From Alphaproteobacteria bacterium UBA6038 (GTDB taxonomy: Bacteria > Pseudomonadota > Alphaproteobacteria > Micropepsales > Micropepsaceae), in the NCBI GenBank assembly GCA_002429315.1, contig DIZC01000077.1, positions 848 to 35,138 of the forward strand: a stretch of DNA of 34,291 nucleotides, read 5' to 3'. The translations under genes and the position numbers were made by a program. Positions 24,252 through 32,847 of the stretch are shown piece by piece. A model generated the notes under the pieces. It had not been told where the DNA came from and ran no database searches. It worked only from the letters and a program-made list of their open reading frames with translations. Numbering within the stretch: position 1 is the stretch's first letter; each line of letters begins with the position of its first letter.

Positions 24252-25124
24252 ATGAACCTGTTCCGCACCGGCATTCTGATGGCGTTCCTGACCGGTCTGT
24301 TCATCGCCGTAGGATATCTTATTGGCGGCGGGCCGGGCATGGCGATCGCGTTCCTGTTCGCGGCCGGCACCAACCTGTTTGCCTACTGGAATTCCGACAA
24401 GATGGTGTTGTCGATGTATGGCGCGCGGGCCGTCGACGAAACCACCGCGCCGGACCTGGTGCACATCGTGCGGCAGCTCGCGGAAGCCGACGGCCTGCCG
24501 ATGCCCAAAGTGTACATCGCCGAAAACGACCAGCCCAACGCGTTCGCGACAGGCCGCAGCCCGGAGCACGCCGCGGTCTGCGCCACCAGCGGTTTGCTGC
24601 GCAGCGTCAGCAAGGAAGAGCTCGCCGGCGTGCTGGCGCACGAGCTGAGCCACGTGAAAAACCGCGACACGCTCACGATGACGATCGTGGCGACCGTCGG
24701 CGGCGCGATCGGGATGCTGGCGAACTTCGCGTTTTTCCTCGGCGGCGGGCGGCGCAACAATCCGCTCGGCTTCGTCGGCGTAATTCTCGTTTCCATCCTG
24801 GCGCCGATTGCCGCCATGCTGGTGCAGATGGCGATCAGCCGGTCGCGCGAGTTCGAGGCCGACCGCTCCGGCGCGGTCCTTTCCGGACGGCCGCTGTGGC
24901 TGGCATCGGCGCTCGAGCGCATCGAATCCGCCGCCGAGCGAATCGAGAATCCGGAGGCCGAAGCCAATCCGGCCACCGCGCACATGTTCATCGTCAATCC
25001 GCTGCATGGCGGCGGACTGTCGGGATTGTTCGCAAGCCATCCGTCCACCGAAGAGCGCATCGCGCGGCTGAAGGCGATGGCAACGGAAATGGGGCAGGCG
25101 CCCAAGCCCGGCCCCTGGGACTGA
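24252..25124 (+). CDS. htpX: HtpX membrane zinc metalloprotease
   Basis: A 290-residue M48B protease for membrane-protein quality control. Two N-terminal helices (about 6-25 and 29-46), then HELSH with zinc ligands H130 and H134 and catalytic E131, two further helices (about 143-162 and 176-194), and SREFEADR supplying the third ligand. The motif FASHPSTEERIARL is the typical end. rsmB starts 1 nt after its stop region, indicating co-translation. Confidence 0.95.
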   Translation: MNLFRTGILMAFLTGLFIAVGYLIGGGPGMAIAFLFAAGTNLFAYWNSDKMVLSMYGARAVDETTAPDLVHIVRQLAEADGLPMPKVYIAENDQPNAFATGRSPEHAAVCATSGLLRSVSKEELAGVLAHELSHVKNRDTLTMTIVATVGGAIGMLANFAFFLGGGRRNNPLGFVGVILVSILAPIAAMLVQMAISRSREFEADRSGAVLSGRPLWLASALERIESAAERIENPEAEANPATAHMFIVNPLHGGGLSGLFASHPSTEERIARLKAMATEMGQAPKPGPWD

Positions 25125-25125
25125 G

Positions 25126-26424
25126 GTGGCACGCCGACCTGCCGCCGGCATTCCGGCGCGCGCCGCGGCCCAAGCCATTCTCGGCGACGTCCTACGCAAG
25201 CGCCGGCCGCTCGACGACGCGACGGAGTCCGTTCTCGGCACGGCGCAGCTCGAACCGCGCGACGCGGGATTTGCGCGCGCCATTGCGACCGAAACGCTGC
25301 GACGATTGGGACAGCTTCAGGCGCTGCTGCATGCGTTCGTGCCGAAGATGCCGCCGCAGCATCGCTCAGGCCCGACACTGGAAATCCTGCTCGCCGGCGC
25401 CTGCGAGCTGGTGTTCCTCAAGGTTGCCGCCCATGCTGCTGTAGACGGCGCCAACGAGCTTGCGGCGCGCGATGGGAAAGCGGTGCACTTCAAGCCGCTG
25501 ATCAATGCGGTGCTGCGGCGGATTGCGAGCGAAGGCGAAGCTATCATCGCTGCGCAGGATGCCCCGCGGCTGAACACGCCCGATTGGCTGTGGTCGCGCT
25601 GGTGCGATGCCTATGGCGAAGAGACCACCCGGACGATCGCTCACGCGCATCTGGCTACGCCGCCGCTCGATATTCAACTGAAGGCCAACGCGTCAATTCT
25701 GCCGGATGGATTCACGCTGCCCGGCGGTGTTGTGCGGCTCCAGGACGCCGGCCGGGTAGACGACCTGCCGGGCTATGCGCAAGGCGAATGGTGGGTGCAG
25801 GATTTCGCCGCCACGTTCCCGGTGCGACTGCTGGGGGACGTGCGCGACGCGACAGCAATCGACCTCTGCGCCGCCCCCGGCGGCAAGTGCGCGCAACTGG
25901 CGGCGGCCGGCGCGCAGGTGATCGCCGTGGATCGCGATCCCGCGCGCCTGCAGCGGCTGAAGCAGAATCTGGAACGCTTGCATCTGGCTGCCGAACCCAT
26001 CGAAGCCGATGTGCGGGACTTTACGCCGAAGGAGCGCGCGCCCTTCGTGCTGCTCGATGCGCCGTGCAGCGCCACCGGTACCATCCGCCGCCATCCCGAT
26101 CTGCCGTGGATCAAGAATGCCGCCGACGTGAACACCTGCGCCGATGCCGCCGCCGAACTGCTCGACGTGGCGGCCGACATGGTGGCCGACAACGGCGTGC
26201 TGGTGTTCGCCGTGTGCTCCCTCGAACCGGAGGATGGAGCCGAACAGGTCGCGGCGTTTCTCGCGCGTCGTCCCGAGTTTCGTCGCGAGCCCATCGCTGC
26301 GGACGAGGTGTTCGGAATGGCGGACCTGATCCGCGACGGCGATTTGCACACCCTGCCGTGTCATCTCGCGGAACAGGGCGGGATGGACGGCTTCTATGCC
26401 GCGCGCCTCAGACGATCAGGATGA
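25126..26424 (+). CDS. rsmB: 16S rRNA m5C967 methyltransferase (RsmB type)
   Basis: A 432-residue enzyme. The N-terminal NusB-like RNA-binding domain (about 10-140) is followed by the methyltransferase domain: SAM site DLCAAPGGKCAQLAAAGA, VIAVDRD, LDAPCSATG with a catalytic-region cysteine, and FAVCSLEPEDG with the second. These are the RsmB/NOP2 motifs. The GTG start at 25126 follows the htpX stop. Its 3' end overlaps the convergent TipN-like gene by 9 nt. Confidence 0.92.
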   Translation: MARRPAAGIPARAAAQAILGDVLRKRRPLDDATESVLGTAQLEPRDAGFARAIATETLRRLGQLQALLHAFVPKMPPQHRSGPTLEILLAGACELVFLKVAAHAAVDGANELAARDGKAVHFKPLINAVLRRIASEGEAIIAAQDAPRLNTPDWLWSRWCDAYGEETTRTIAHAHLATPPLDIQLKANASILPDGFTLPGGVVRLQDAGRVDDLPGYAQGEWWVQDFAATFPVRLLGDVRDATAIDLCAAPGGKCAQLAAAGAQVIAVDRDPARLQRLKQNLERLHLAAEPIEADVRDFTPKERAPFVLLDAPCSATGTIRRHPDLPWIKNAADVNTCADAAAELLDVAADMVADNGVLVFAVCSLEPEDGAEQVAAFLARRPEFRREPIAADEVFGMADLIRDGDLHTLPCHLAEQGGMDGFYAARLRRSG

Positions 26425-28446
26425 TAACCGGCCGAGCGCGTAGGCGATCGCGAGATAAATCTTGCCGGTGTCCGCGCTCAGCAATGTCGAAGCCAACAGG
26501 CCGCCATTGTCGCCCTCGCGGGCGCGCTGCAGCAGCGCTTCGAACTCGGCGATGTAGGTGGCGGCAGCGTCGCGGAATCGCGCATTCTCCCGGTTCAGCG
26601 TGGCGATGCGCGTGATGGCGGTCTCGTCGATGGCGTCTGCGATGCGGCGGGCAAACACGGTGCGGTCGCCGGCCAGGTAGCGCCGCCAATCTTCTTCATC
26701 GGGCGCGCTGTTCACATTGATGGCGTCGAGATCGACGGCGATGTCGGAAAGTGCGGCCTCCAGCGCGCCGAGCGCGGCCGCGGCGGCCGGCTTCAGCTCG
26801 CGGACTTTCCCTTCGCCGGAATCCACAGCGGACAGCAGCGTGCTCATCTCCCACGATTTCGGCTCCGATGGCGGCTCCTTTTTCTTCGGCCGCTGGGCGA
26901 GCCTGCGCGCCATGCCGAGAAGTCCTGCGTTCTCCGGGTCGGGCTCCGGCTCGCTTTGCGGCGGCTGCGGCGGCGCGCGTCCCGAACTGCGGGAATGGAT
27001 CGTGGAGAGCGTGCGCGCGGAGATGTTGAGCAGTTCCTCGGTTTCCGTTCGCACCATTTCACGGACGCGAACGGCTTCCTGCTGGGCAATGCCGGGCAGA
27101 GAAAGCAGGTGTTTTTCCACCTCTGCGGCAGCCTTGGTGAGTGAATCCCGGAGGGTATCAGTTTCCAACGCGAGATCGCCGGCGATACGCACCAGCTTCT
27201 GACACTCCGCCATCGCCTCGCCCACCAGAGCTTTGGCGTTCGATTTGGCTTCCGCGCTGGTTTCGCCGATCAGGGCCTGCGCTCCCGCGCCGGCATCGTG
27301 CAGCGACGTGACGAGCTTGGAGAGCGTGGCGCCTGCCATTTCGCAAATTTCTTTCACCCGCTCCGCTTCGCGCCCGAAACTGGCCGTCAGCTGCGTCGCC
27401 CGCGCCGCCCCTGCCGACATGATGGATTCGAGCTGACGCTCCGTCTCGCTCGCCATGGTCTCGAACACTTTGGCTTGGCCGCTGAGCGCACCGATCGCCT
27501 GTTCAAGCGCCGCGCGCTGCTGGTTGAGGGTGGATTCGAAAACGCCGCCTTCGTCCTTGAGCCGCTGCAGGAGCTCGCTCATGGCGACGCGATGGCGCTC
27601 ATGCCGGCCAAGCAGGAACTCCGCCCGCGCCATGGCCGCATCGGACACCGTTTCGATGCGCTTGGCCTGCTTGTCCAGTTCGACGGCAGCGGCTTGCGGC
27701 GCTTCGGCGGCGGTTTGCGCCGCGGTGCGGAAGCTTGTCGCCTGTGTTTCGAGCAGCTGACCGGCCGTCTTCAAGGTGCCTTCCGCCGACTCGACCATCG
27801 CCTTCAGCTGCGCGGTGCGGCCGGCCACGAGTTCGCTGGCCCGCGATGCGCTGTCGGTCAGGGACGCGGCCATGCCGTCGATGCGCTCGCGTTCGCTGCC
27901 GATCCGCGCGGCCACCGTCTCTGCGCGGACATCGGCGCGGGCGGATGCTTCGTCGAGAGCCGAAATCTGGGTTTCGAGCACCGATTCCAGCGCACGAAGG
28001 CGGGTGAAGGCACCGTCGAGGCCGGCATTCAGCGCGTCCAACTCGCGACGGACCGTGCGACCGAGCCGGGCAGCCGTCCGCGATGCGGTTTCGTCGGCGG
28101 AGAACAGCTGGTCGGTGGCCGTAACGAGGGCGTCGGCCGCAATGGCCATGGCCTGGCCTCGCCCAAAGGCCCAGGCGGACACGACAATGAGGACCGGTGG
28201 GGCGAACATCGCAAAGGCGACCAGCGCCAGTTCCTGGACGGGGAGCGCCGACAAACCACCTGGCCCGAAATAGCCCCACACATAGGCCGCGGCGGCACCC
28301 ATCCAGAAAGCACCGAGCGTGATGGCAAAAATGAGCGCGCCGATGCCCGCAGGGGTGGAGCGCAGCCGGCGCTCGGCCGGCTCGGCGGCACTCTCCGCCG
28401 ACGGCAGCAACACGGGGGAATTACGCTCGGATCCGGTGAACGCCAC
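26416..28446 (-). CDS. tipN: Large coiled-coil membrane protein, probable TipN-type polarity factor
   Basis: A 676-residue protein. Two N-terminal membrane helices (about 35-57 and 73-93) precede a long alanine/glutamate/arginine-rich coiled coil (about 110-490), a proline-rich segment (PPQPPQSEPEPDPE) and a conserved C-terminal domain with DWRRYLAGDRTVFARR, YIAEFEALL and LLSADTGKIYLAIA. This layout matches Caulobacter TipN, a pole marker that organises division-plane and flagellar placement. The GTG at 28446 is chosen because AAGGGG lies 6 nt upstream; codons before it are not protein-like. The match rests on architecture and C-terminal motifs recalled, not on an alignment. Confidence 0.6.
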   Translation of the reverse strand: MAFTGSERNSPVLLPSAESAAEPAERRLRSTPAGIGALIFAITLGAFWMGAAAAYVWGYFGPGGLSALPVQELALVAFAMFAPPVLIVVSAWAFGRGQAMAIAADALVTATDQLFSADETASRTAARLGRTVRRELDALNAGLDGAFTRLRALESVLETQISALDEASARADVRAETVAARIGSERERIDGMAASLTDSASRASELVAGRTAQLKAMVESAEGTLKTAGQLLETQATSFRTAAQTAAEAPQAAAVELDKQAKRIETVSDAAMARAEFLLGRHERHRVAMSELLQRLKDEGGVFESTLNQQRAALEQAIGALSGQAKVFETMASETERQLESIMSAGAARATQLTASFGREAERVKEICEMAGATLSKLVTSLHDAGAGAQALIGETSAEAKSNAKALVGEAMAECQKLVRIAGDLALETDTLRDSLTKAAAEVEKHLLSLPGIAQQEAVRVREMVRTETEELLNISARTLSTIHSRSSGRAPPQPPQSEPEPDPENAGLLGMARRLAQRPKKKEPPSEPKSWEMSTLLSAVDSGEGKVRELKPAAAAALGALEAALSDIAVDLDAINVNSAPDEEDWRRYLAGDRTVFARRIADAIDETAITRIATLNRENARFRDAAATYIAEFEALLQRAREGDNGGLLASTLLSADTGKIYLAIAYALGRLSS

Positions 28447-28654
28447 GGCACACCCCTTCAACGCAACGCCGGAGCTTAACCAAATCGGGCTGCAATCGCG
28501 AGTAAAAACAAGGGGATCGCGCTTTAATCCCAAGAAAGGCGGTTCTGGGCGCCAGGACGGTCTGGATGCAGCGAGCCGCTCCCATTAGCTTTCGACCGGG
28601 GCTGCTCCGCGTCGACGGAACACGGGGGCCCGCGCGAACCTTGGGGAGGGCTCG

Positions 28655-29359
28655 ATGACGATGCTGATGGAAGCCGCGGTCGCGTTTCTCGCGATCCACC
28701 TTCTGATTTCCGGCACCCGCCTGCGCGATGCGATCACCGGCGCGATCGGCGAGCGGCCATATCTCGGCCTGTTCTCGCTCGCCTCTCTCGCGATCCTCGT
28801 GTGGCTGATCATTGCCTACAATGCCGCCCACACAAGCCCGGAGAATCGCGTCCTCTACGATCTCGGCCATGTGCGCGATCTTGGGATCATTGTTGTCGCG
28901 CTTGCCTTCCTGCTCGGCATGCAAGGCTTGCTGATTCGCAACCCGACCGCGGTCCAGCAGGAAAGCGCAATCGGGAAGGAAGGCGCCATCCGCGGCGTGT
29001 TGCGCATCACGCGCCACCCGTTCCTGTGGGGCATCGTCCTGTGGTCGGGCTTCCACCTCCTCGCCAATGGCGACCTCGCTGGGGTGATCTTCTTCAGCAC
29101 GTTTTTCGTGGTGGCGCTGGCCGGCACATTCGCTATCGATGCCAAGCGGCGGCGGAAACTGGGACCCGCATGGCAATCCTTCGCCGCAAGAACATCCAAT
29201 GTGCCGTTCGCCGCGGTGCTCTCCGGTCGAAACGCGCTTCACCTCAGCGAGAGTCTCGGCTGGCGATTCTGGGTCGCGCTGCTGGTGTTCATCGCATTGC
29301 TGTTCGCCCACCCGCACCTGTTCGGCGCATCGCCGTTCCCAGGGGGATGGACTCCTTAA
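28655..29359 (+). CDS. NnrU-family integral membrane protein
   Basis: A 234-residue membrane protein with six or so hydrophobic segments (near 5-20, 38-56, 77-95, 120-136, 140-158, 210-226). ITRHPFLWGIVLWSGFHLLANGD is the NnrU/isoprenylcysteine-methyltransferase-like motif. NnrU was first described near nitric-oxide reductase genes; no denitrification genes are seen here, and many NnrU homologues are unrelated to denitrification. A good Shine-Dalgarno site (GGGGAGG) precedes the ATG. Confidence 0.85.
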   Translation: MTMLMEAAVAFLAIHLLISGTRLRDAITGAIGERPYLGLFSLASLAILVWLIIAYNAAHTSPENRVLYDLGHVRDLGIIVVALAFLLGMQGLLIRNPTAVQQESAIGKEGAIRGVLRITRHPFLWGIVLWSGFHLLANGDLAGVIFFSTFFVVALAGTFAIDAKRRRKLGPAWQSFAARTSNVPFAAVLSGRNALHLSESLGWRFWVALLVFIALLFAHPHLFGASPFPGGWTP

Positions 29360-29419
29360 GGCGGCGGTTAACGGCCTGTTTGCCCTTGGGCCGGATACTC
29401 GGCAGCCGGGAGGCAATCC

Positions 29420-29773
29420 ATGTCCGCTGCCGAGCGACAGCCTGTCGATCTGACGCACCTTGCCCGCTATACCGGCGGAGACGAAACGCTCAACGCCGAA
29501 GTGTTGCAGCTGTTCGTCGGCCAATCGGCCGAGCTGATGGGCCAGCTTCAGTCGGTGCTGGACATGCGCGACGCCAAGACCTGGCGGTACATCACCCATT
29601 CGCTGAAAGGCGCCGCCCGCGGGATCGGCGCCTTTGCCCTTGCCGACGTGGCCGCCGAGGCGGAGCCGCTCGACCTTTCGCTTCAAAACGCCGAGGCGCT
29701 CGCCGCGCTGGTGGCGCTTAAGGCCCGCGCCGAGGCAGTCCACCGGTTCGTGCAGGCCTATCTGGGCGGCTAA
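29420..29773 (+). CDS. Histidine-phosphotransfer (Hpt) domain protein
   Basis: A 117-residue single-domain Hpt protein. The phosphorylation site is H60 in YITHSLKGAARGIGAFALA, the standard Hpt helix. It would relay phosphate between a hybrid histidine kinase and a response regulator. No kinase or regulator is next to it, so it is an orphan. GGGAGG lies 6 nt before the ATG. Confidence 0.88.
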   Translation: MSAAERQPVDLTHLARYTGGDETLNAEVLQLFVGQSAELMGQLQSVLDMRDAKTWRYITHSLKGAARGIGAFALADVAAEAEPLDLSLQNAEALAALVALKARAEAVHRFVQAYLGG

Positions 29774-29804
29774 AATCCGCGCCGGTGCTGCGGCTTGACG
29801 CGCA

Positions 29805-29842
29805 TTGTTGCGCTGCCCACTTCCCCATATAAGGGCGCCCTT
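29805..29842 (+). promoter_or_regulatory. Candidate promoter of the reductase-ferredoxin pair with palindrome
   Basis: TTGTTG (29805-29810), 17 nt, TATAAG (29828-29833) make a plausible sigma-70-type promoter. A 12-bp perfect palindrome AAGGGCGCCCTT (29831-29842) overlaps the -10 end and the likely start point, where a repressor would act. A nearby TTGACG at 29795 is too far away. Transcript start not tested. Confidence 0.4.
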
Positions 29843-29880
29843 TTTGCGGGATCGTACATCCTGGACATGTGGAATTGCTG

Positions 29881-30909
29881 ATGGCCGGCAGGTTCGAAAC
29901 CGACGTGGCGATACTGGGTGCGGGCCCGATCGGCCTGTTCGCCGTGTTCGAGCTCGGCTTGCTCGACCTGAAGGCGCACCTGATCGATATCCTCGACCGG
30001 CCGGGCGGCCAGTGCACGGAGCTGTATCCGGAGAAACCGATCTACGACATCCCCGGGCTTACCATCGTCACCGGCCAAGAGCTGACGGACCGGTTGCTGC
30101 AGCAGGTCAAGCCCTTCGCACCGGAGTTTCATTTGAGCGAGATGGCCAGCGGTCTCGACCGGCTGGCGGACGGCCGCTGGCGGCTGAAGACGGATGTGGG
30201 CACCGAGATCATCGCGCCCGTCGTGGTGATTGCGGCAGGCGCGGGAAGCTTCGTGCCCAAGCGACCGCCCATCGCGGGGATCGACGCGTATGAAGGCAAA
30301 TCGGTCTTCTATTCCGTGCGCAAGATGGACGCGTTCCGCGGCCGGGACATCGTCATTGCCGGCGGCGGCGATTCTGCGCTCGACTGGACCATCAACCTCG
30401 CGCCGATCGCCAACAAGCTGACCTTGGTGCATCACCGCGACGGGTTTCGCGCGCAGCAGCACAGCGTCAACCAGATGCGCGAGCTGGCCGCGCACGGCAA
30501 AATCAATTTCGAGATCGCCAGCGTGAAGGCGCTGCACGGCGCGAACGGCATGCTGGAGGAGGTGACGCTCGCCAGCCCCGACAAGCGCGAATGGCGGCAC
30601 GCCTGCGATACTTTCATGCCGTTCTTCGGTCTCACGATTAAGCTCGGGCCGATCGCCGAGTTCGGCCTCAACCTGCATGAAGACCTCATCCCGGTGGACA
30701 CTGCGAAGTTCGAGAGCTCGACGCCGGGGATCTTCGCCATCGGCGACATCAACTCTTACCCCGGCAAGCTGAAGCTGATTCTCTGCGGCTTTCACGAAGC
30801 GGCGCTAATGGCGCAGGCCGCGTTCCACATCTGTCGGCCGAACGAGAAGCTGCGCTTCCAGTACACGACGTCGTCGTCGAGCCTACAGAAGAAGCTCGGC
30901 GTGGCATGA
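29881..30909 (+). CDS. Ferredoxin/flavodoxin-NADP+ reductase (thioredoxin-reductase-like)
   Basis: A 342-residue FAD/NAD(P)-binding reductase. The FAD dinucleotide motif is GAGPIG near residue 14 and GGQCTELYP follows. The NADP-binding motif is IAGGGDSALDW near 158, and the C-terminal GIFAIGDI is the second FAD motif. The CxxC pair of true thioredoxin reductase is absent, which defines the TrxR-like FNR group. It overlaps the ferredoxin gene (ATGA), so the two are made together. ATG at 29881 is preferred; GTG at 29869 in the same frame is possible. A 4-codon reading frame (ATG at 29867 to TGA at 29879-29881) ends exactly on this start. Confidence 0.88.
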   Translation: MAGRFETDVAILGAGPIGLFAVFELGLLDLKAHLIDILDRPGGQCTELYPEKPIYDIPGLTIVTGQELTDRLLQQVKPFAPEFHLSEMASGLDRLADGRWRLKTDVGTEIIAPVVVIAAGAGSFVPKRPPIAGIDAYEGKSVFYSVRKMDAFRGRDIVIAGGGDSALDWTINLAPIANKLTLVHHRDGFRAQQHSVNQMRELAAHGKINFEIASVKALHGANGMLEEVTLASPDKREWRHACDTFMPFFGLTIKLGPIAEFGLNLHEDLIPVDTAKFESSTPGIFAIGDINSYPGKLKLILCGFHEAALMAQAAFHICRPNEKLRFQYTTSSSSLQKKLGVA

Positions 30910-31214
30910 AGATCATTGCCACGGATCGCAAGGGCGAAACGCATACCCTCGAAGGCCGCGACGGCTGGAGCGTGATGGAGATTCTGCGCGATGCCGGGCT
31001 GCCGATCACCGCCGAATGCGGCGGCGCCTGCGCCTGCGCCACCTGCCATGTGTATGTCGCGGAGGATTGGCTGGAAAAGCTGTCGCCCAAATCCGATGCC
31101 GAGACCGACATGCTGGACATGGCACTGGCAGTGGAGCCGAACTCCCGGCTGTCGTGCCAGATCACCTGCGGCCCCGACCTGGATGGCCTCCAGGTGACCA
31201 TTGCCCTCGAATGA
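30906..31214 (+). CDS. 2Fe-2S ferredoxin, adrenodoxin type
   Basis: A 102-residue electron carrier. Cluster ligands are C38, C44, C47 (C-X5-C-X2-C in ECGGACACATC) and C84 (LSCQITCG); C42 and C88 are additional. The pattern is the vertebrate-type/ISC ferredoxin group that serves P450s, hydroxylases and Fe-S assembly. It overlaps the reductase gene, so that is its probable reductant. No P450 or oxygenase partner is visible in this window. Confidence 0.92.
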   Translation: MKIIATDRKGETHTLEGRDGWSVMEILRDAGLPITAECGGACACATCHVYVAEDWLEKLSPKSDAETDMLDMALAVEPNSRLSCQITCGPDLDGLQVTIALE

Positions 31215-31217
31215 TAT

Positions 31218-31255
31218 TTATCGTTTGACAGAAACTTATCGGTGTAAGACAGTAT
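31218..31255 (+). promoter_or_regulatory. Candidate promoter/operator of the DUF2975-XRE pair
   Basis: A TTGACA -35 box (31225-31230) lies between two copies of TTATCG (31218-31223 and 31236-31241, 18 bp apart) and within GTTT-N5-AAAC (31223-31235). A further dyad CTTA-N6-TAAG spans 31235-31248. The -10 box is unclear. The repeats would suit autoregulation by the XRE protein. Confidence 0.4.
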
Positions 31256-31278
31256 GCCTCCCTTGGCTGGAGGCTTCC

Positions 31279-31830
31279 ATGGCGAATGCAGCGGTTTCTC
31301 CCAAACTGACACGACTGAGCCGCATCATGGCGTGGCTGTCGCTGGCCGGAGCCGTCATCTACCTGCTCCTGGATGCCGGCACGTTCCTCTTGCCGGATAC
31401 GCTGAATGCCGTGGGGGTATTCGAAGCCCACCATCTGGGGCACCTCGTTTCGAGCGCCATTCCGTTCGGCGACCGGCTCGCCGCCTTCGCCGTGGACCTC
31501 ATCCCCACGCTCCTGGTGATGTGGGCACTCATCGAACTGTATTGGCTGTTTCTCTCGTATGCGCGCGGGGCGGTGTTCACCGAAGCCGCCTTGCGCAGCC
31601 TGAGCCGGATCGCCGCACTGATGTTTGTGCAGGTGCTAGTGGCCTTCGTGGCCGAAGCGCCGATTTCCTACCTGCTCAGCCTCGGCAATCCGCCGGGACA
31701 TCGCGAGATCAGCCTGACGCTCACCTCCCACGACATCAGTTATCTGTTCATGGCGGGGGTCGTGCTGGTGATCGCGCGGGTGATGGCGGAAGCACGCCGC
31801 GTGGCCGACGAAATCGCGAGTTTCGTGTGA
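31279..31830 (+). CDS. DUF2975 membrane protein
   Basis: A 183-residue integral membrane protein with four hydrophobic segments (about 17-35, 66-88, 110-128, 150-168). The pattern MAWLSLAGAVIYLLLD and the segment YARGAVFTEAALRSLSRIAALM is typical of DUF2975, a family that usually travels with a small YozG-like XRE regulator. ATG at 31279 is 44 nt after the operator-like repeats. The stop overlaps the xre start (TGATG). The function of the family is unknown. Confidence 0.85.
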   Translation: MANAAVSPKLTRLSRIMAWLSLAGAVIYLLLDAGTFLLPDTLNAVGVFEAHHLGHLVSSAIPFGDRLAAFAVDLIPTLLVMWALIELYWLFLSYARGAVFTEAALRSLSRIAALMFVQVLVAFVAEAPISYLLSLGNPPGHREISLTLTSHDISYLFMAGVVLVIARVMAEARRVADEIASFV

Positions 31831-32039
31831 TGGCGATCGTCGTCAATCTGGACGTCATGCTGGCCCGCCGGAAGATGCGCTCGAAGGAACTGGCCGAGAT
31901 CATCGGCATCACCGAGGCCAATCTGTCGCTGCTCAAATCCGGCAAAGTGAAGGGCATGCGCTTCTCGACTCTCGACAAGATCTGCGCCGCCCTCGACTGC
32001 CAGCCCGGCGATCTTCTGGAGTACAAGGGCGCAAGCTGA
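31830..32039 (+). CDS. Small XRE regulator paired with DUF2975
   Basis: A 69-residue Cro/CI-type DNA-binding protein. The helix-turn-helix covers most of it (LAEIIGITEANLSLLKSGKV, residues 22-41), and CAALDCQPGDLLEY is the family end. It starts on the TGATG overlap with the DUF2975 gene. Such proteins (YozG type) are thought to be autorepressors controlled by, or controlling, the membrane partner. Confidence 0.88.
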   Translation: MAIVVNLDVMLARRKMRSKELAEIIGITEANLSLLKSGKVKGMRFSTLDKICAALDCQPGDLLEYKGAS

Positions 32040-32237
32040 ACGGCGGTCGCCATGGACCGAGTGCATCCGCGCAAACAACGGCGACCCCAAGACTCTGGAT
32101 GTCATCCACTGATCGGCGTCCGGGAGTGCGGCCACCGGGACATTAACGGGAGACCAATGGCGGGCTATCGCACCTTCTCGTAGAATGCCGGGCGTGGCTG
32201 GCGGTCGGCGCTGGGGGAGCCGGCCACTGGAGAGCAG

Positions 32238-32822
32238 ATGGTTGGAGAGTTGCGAATCCGCCGCGCGGCGGCCGGCGCGGCCGTGCTGCTGCTCCACGTC
32301 CTCGTGCTGCTCGTCCTGCTGGCCGCGTTCCGTCCGCATCTGCTGGAGCAGGCGCTGGGCGCGCGCGAGATCATCATCACCCTGCCGGTGACGCCGGAGC
32401 GCAGGCCGACGCCGCTGCAACCCTCCGAGGCCGTGCCGCCTAGCTTCATCGCGCCGGAATTGCCGCCGCACGCCATCACGCTGCTGCCGCCTGCCGCCCC
32501 GCTGCCGGCACGGCCGGCCGAGCCGCAAGGCGACGTCCGGGCGCTCGGCCGTTATCTCTACAATTGCAGCGGCGCCTACTACGAGCGGCTGTCGCCGAAG
32601 GAGAAGGCGCACTGCCTGGAGAACAAGTGGGAGGGGCAGGGTCAGGCGCTGACGCTGGGACCCGCCAAACCCTCGCCCTTCGATGCGGTCATCGCCGGGC
32701 GGAACGCGCCAGCCGTTCCCATCGAAAAGCCCTGCGCGGTTGACAAGCCGACCGCCAATCTTGGCACGCCGTGCTTCGATTTCGCGGGCTCCCACGCCCC
32801 GCTGGTGGAATTCCACCACTGA
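32238..32822 (+). CDS. Membrane-anchored proline-rich four-cysteine protein, unknown function
   Basis: A 194-residue protein, not recognised. Residues 11-31 form one strongly hydrophobic helix after a basic start, so the rest is probably periplasmic. A proline-rich spacer (about 50-98) resembles that of TonB-like proteins. The C-terminal domain has four cysteines, C110, C126, C166 and C179, likely in disulfides, within RYLYNCSGAYYERLS and KAHCLENKWEG. The TonB C-terminal YP motif is absent. GGAGAG precedes the ATG. The 198 nt upstream hold no recognised signal. Confidence 0.6.
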   Translation: MVGELRIRRAAAGAAVLLLHVLVLLVLLAAFRPHLLEQALGAREIIITLPVTPERRPTPLQPSEAVPPSFIAPELPPHAITLLPPAAPLPARPAEPQGDVRALGRYLYNCSGAYYERLSPKEKAHCLENKWEGQGQALTLGPAKPSPFDAVIAGRNAPAVPIEKPCAVDKPTANLGTPCFDFAGSHAPLVEFHH

Positions 32823-32847
32823 GGCGGCCGCCGCGGCTCTTGCATTG

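Noticed and set aside
27298..29743. Long frames antisense to the TipN-like and NnrU/Hpt genes
   Set aside because: Both are low-complexity Arg/Ala/Gly sequences without motifs; the opposite strands have recognised proteins and ribosome sites.
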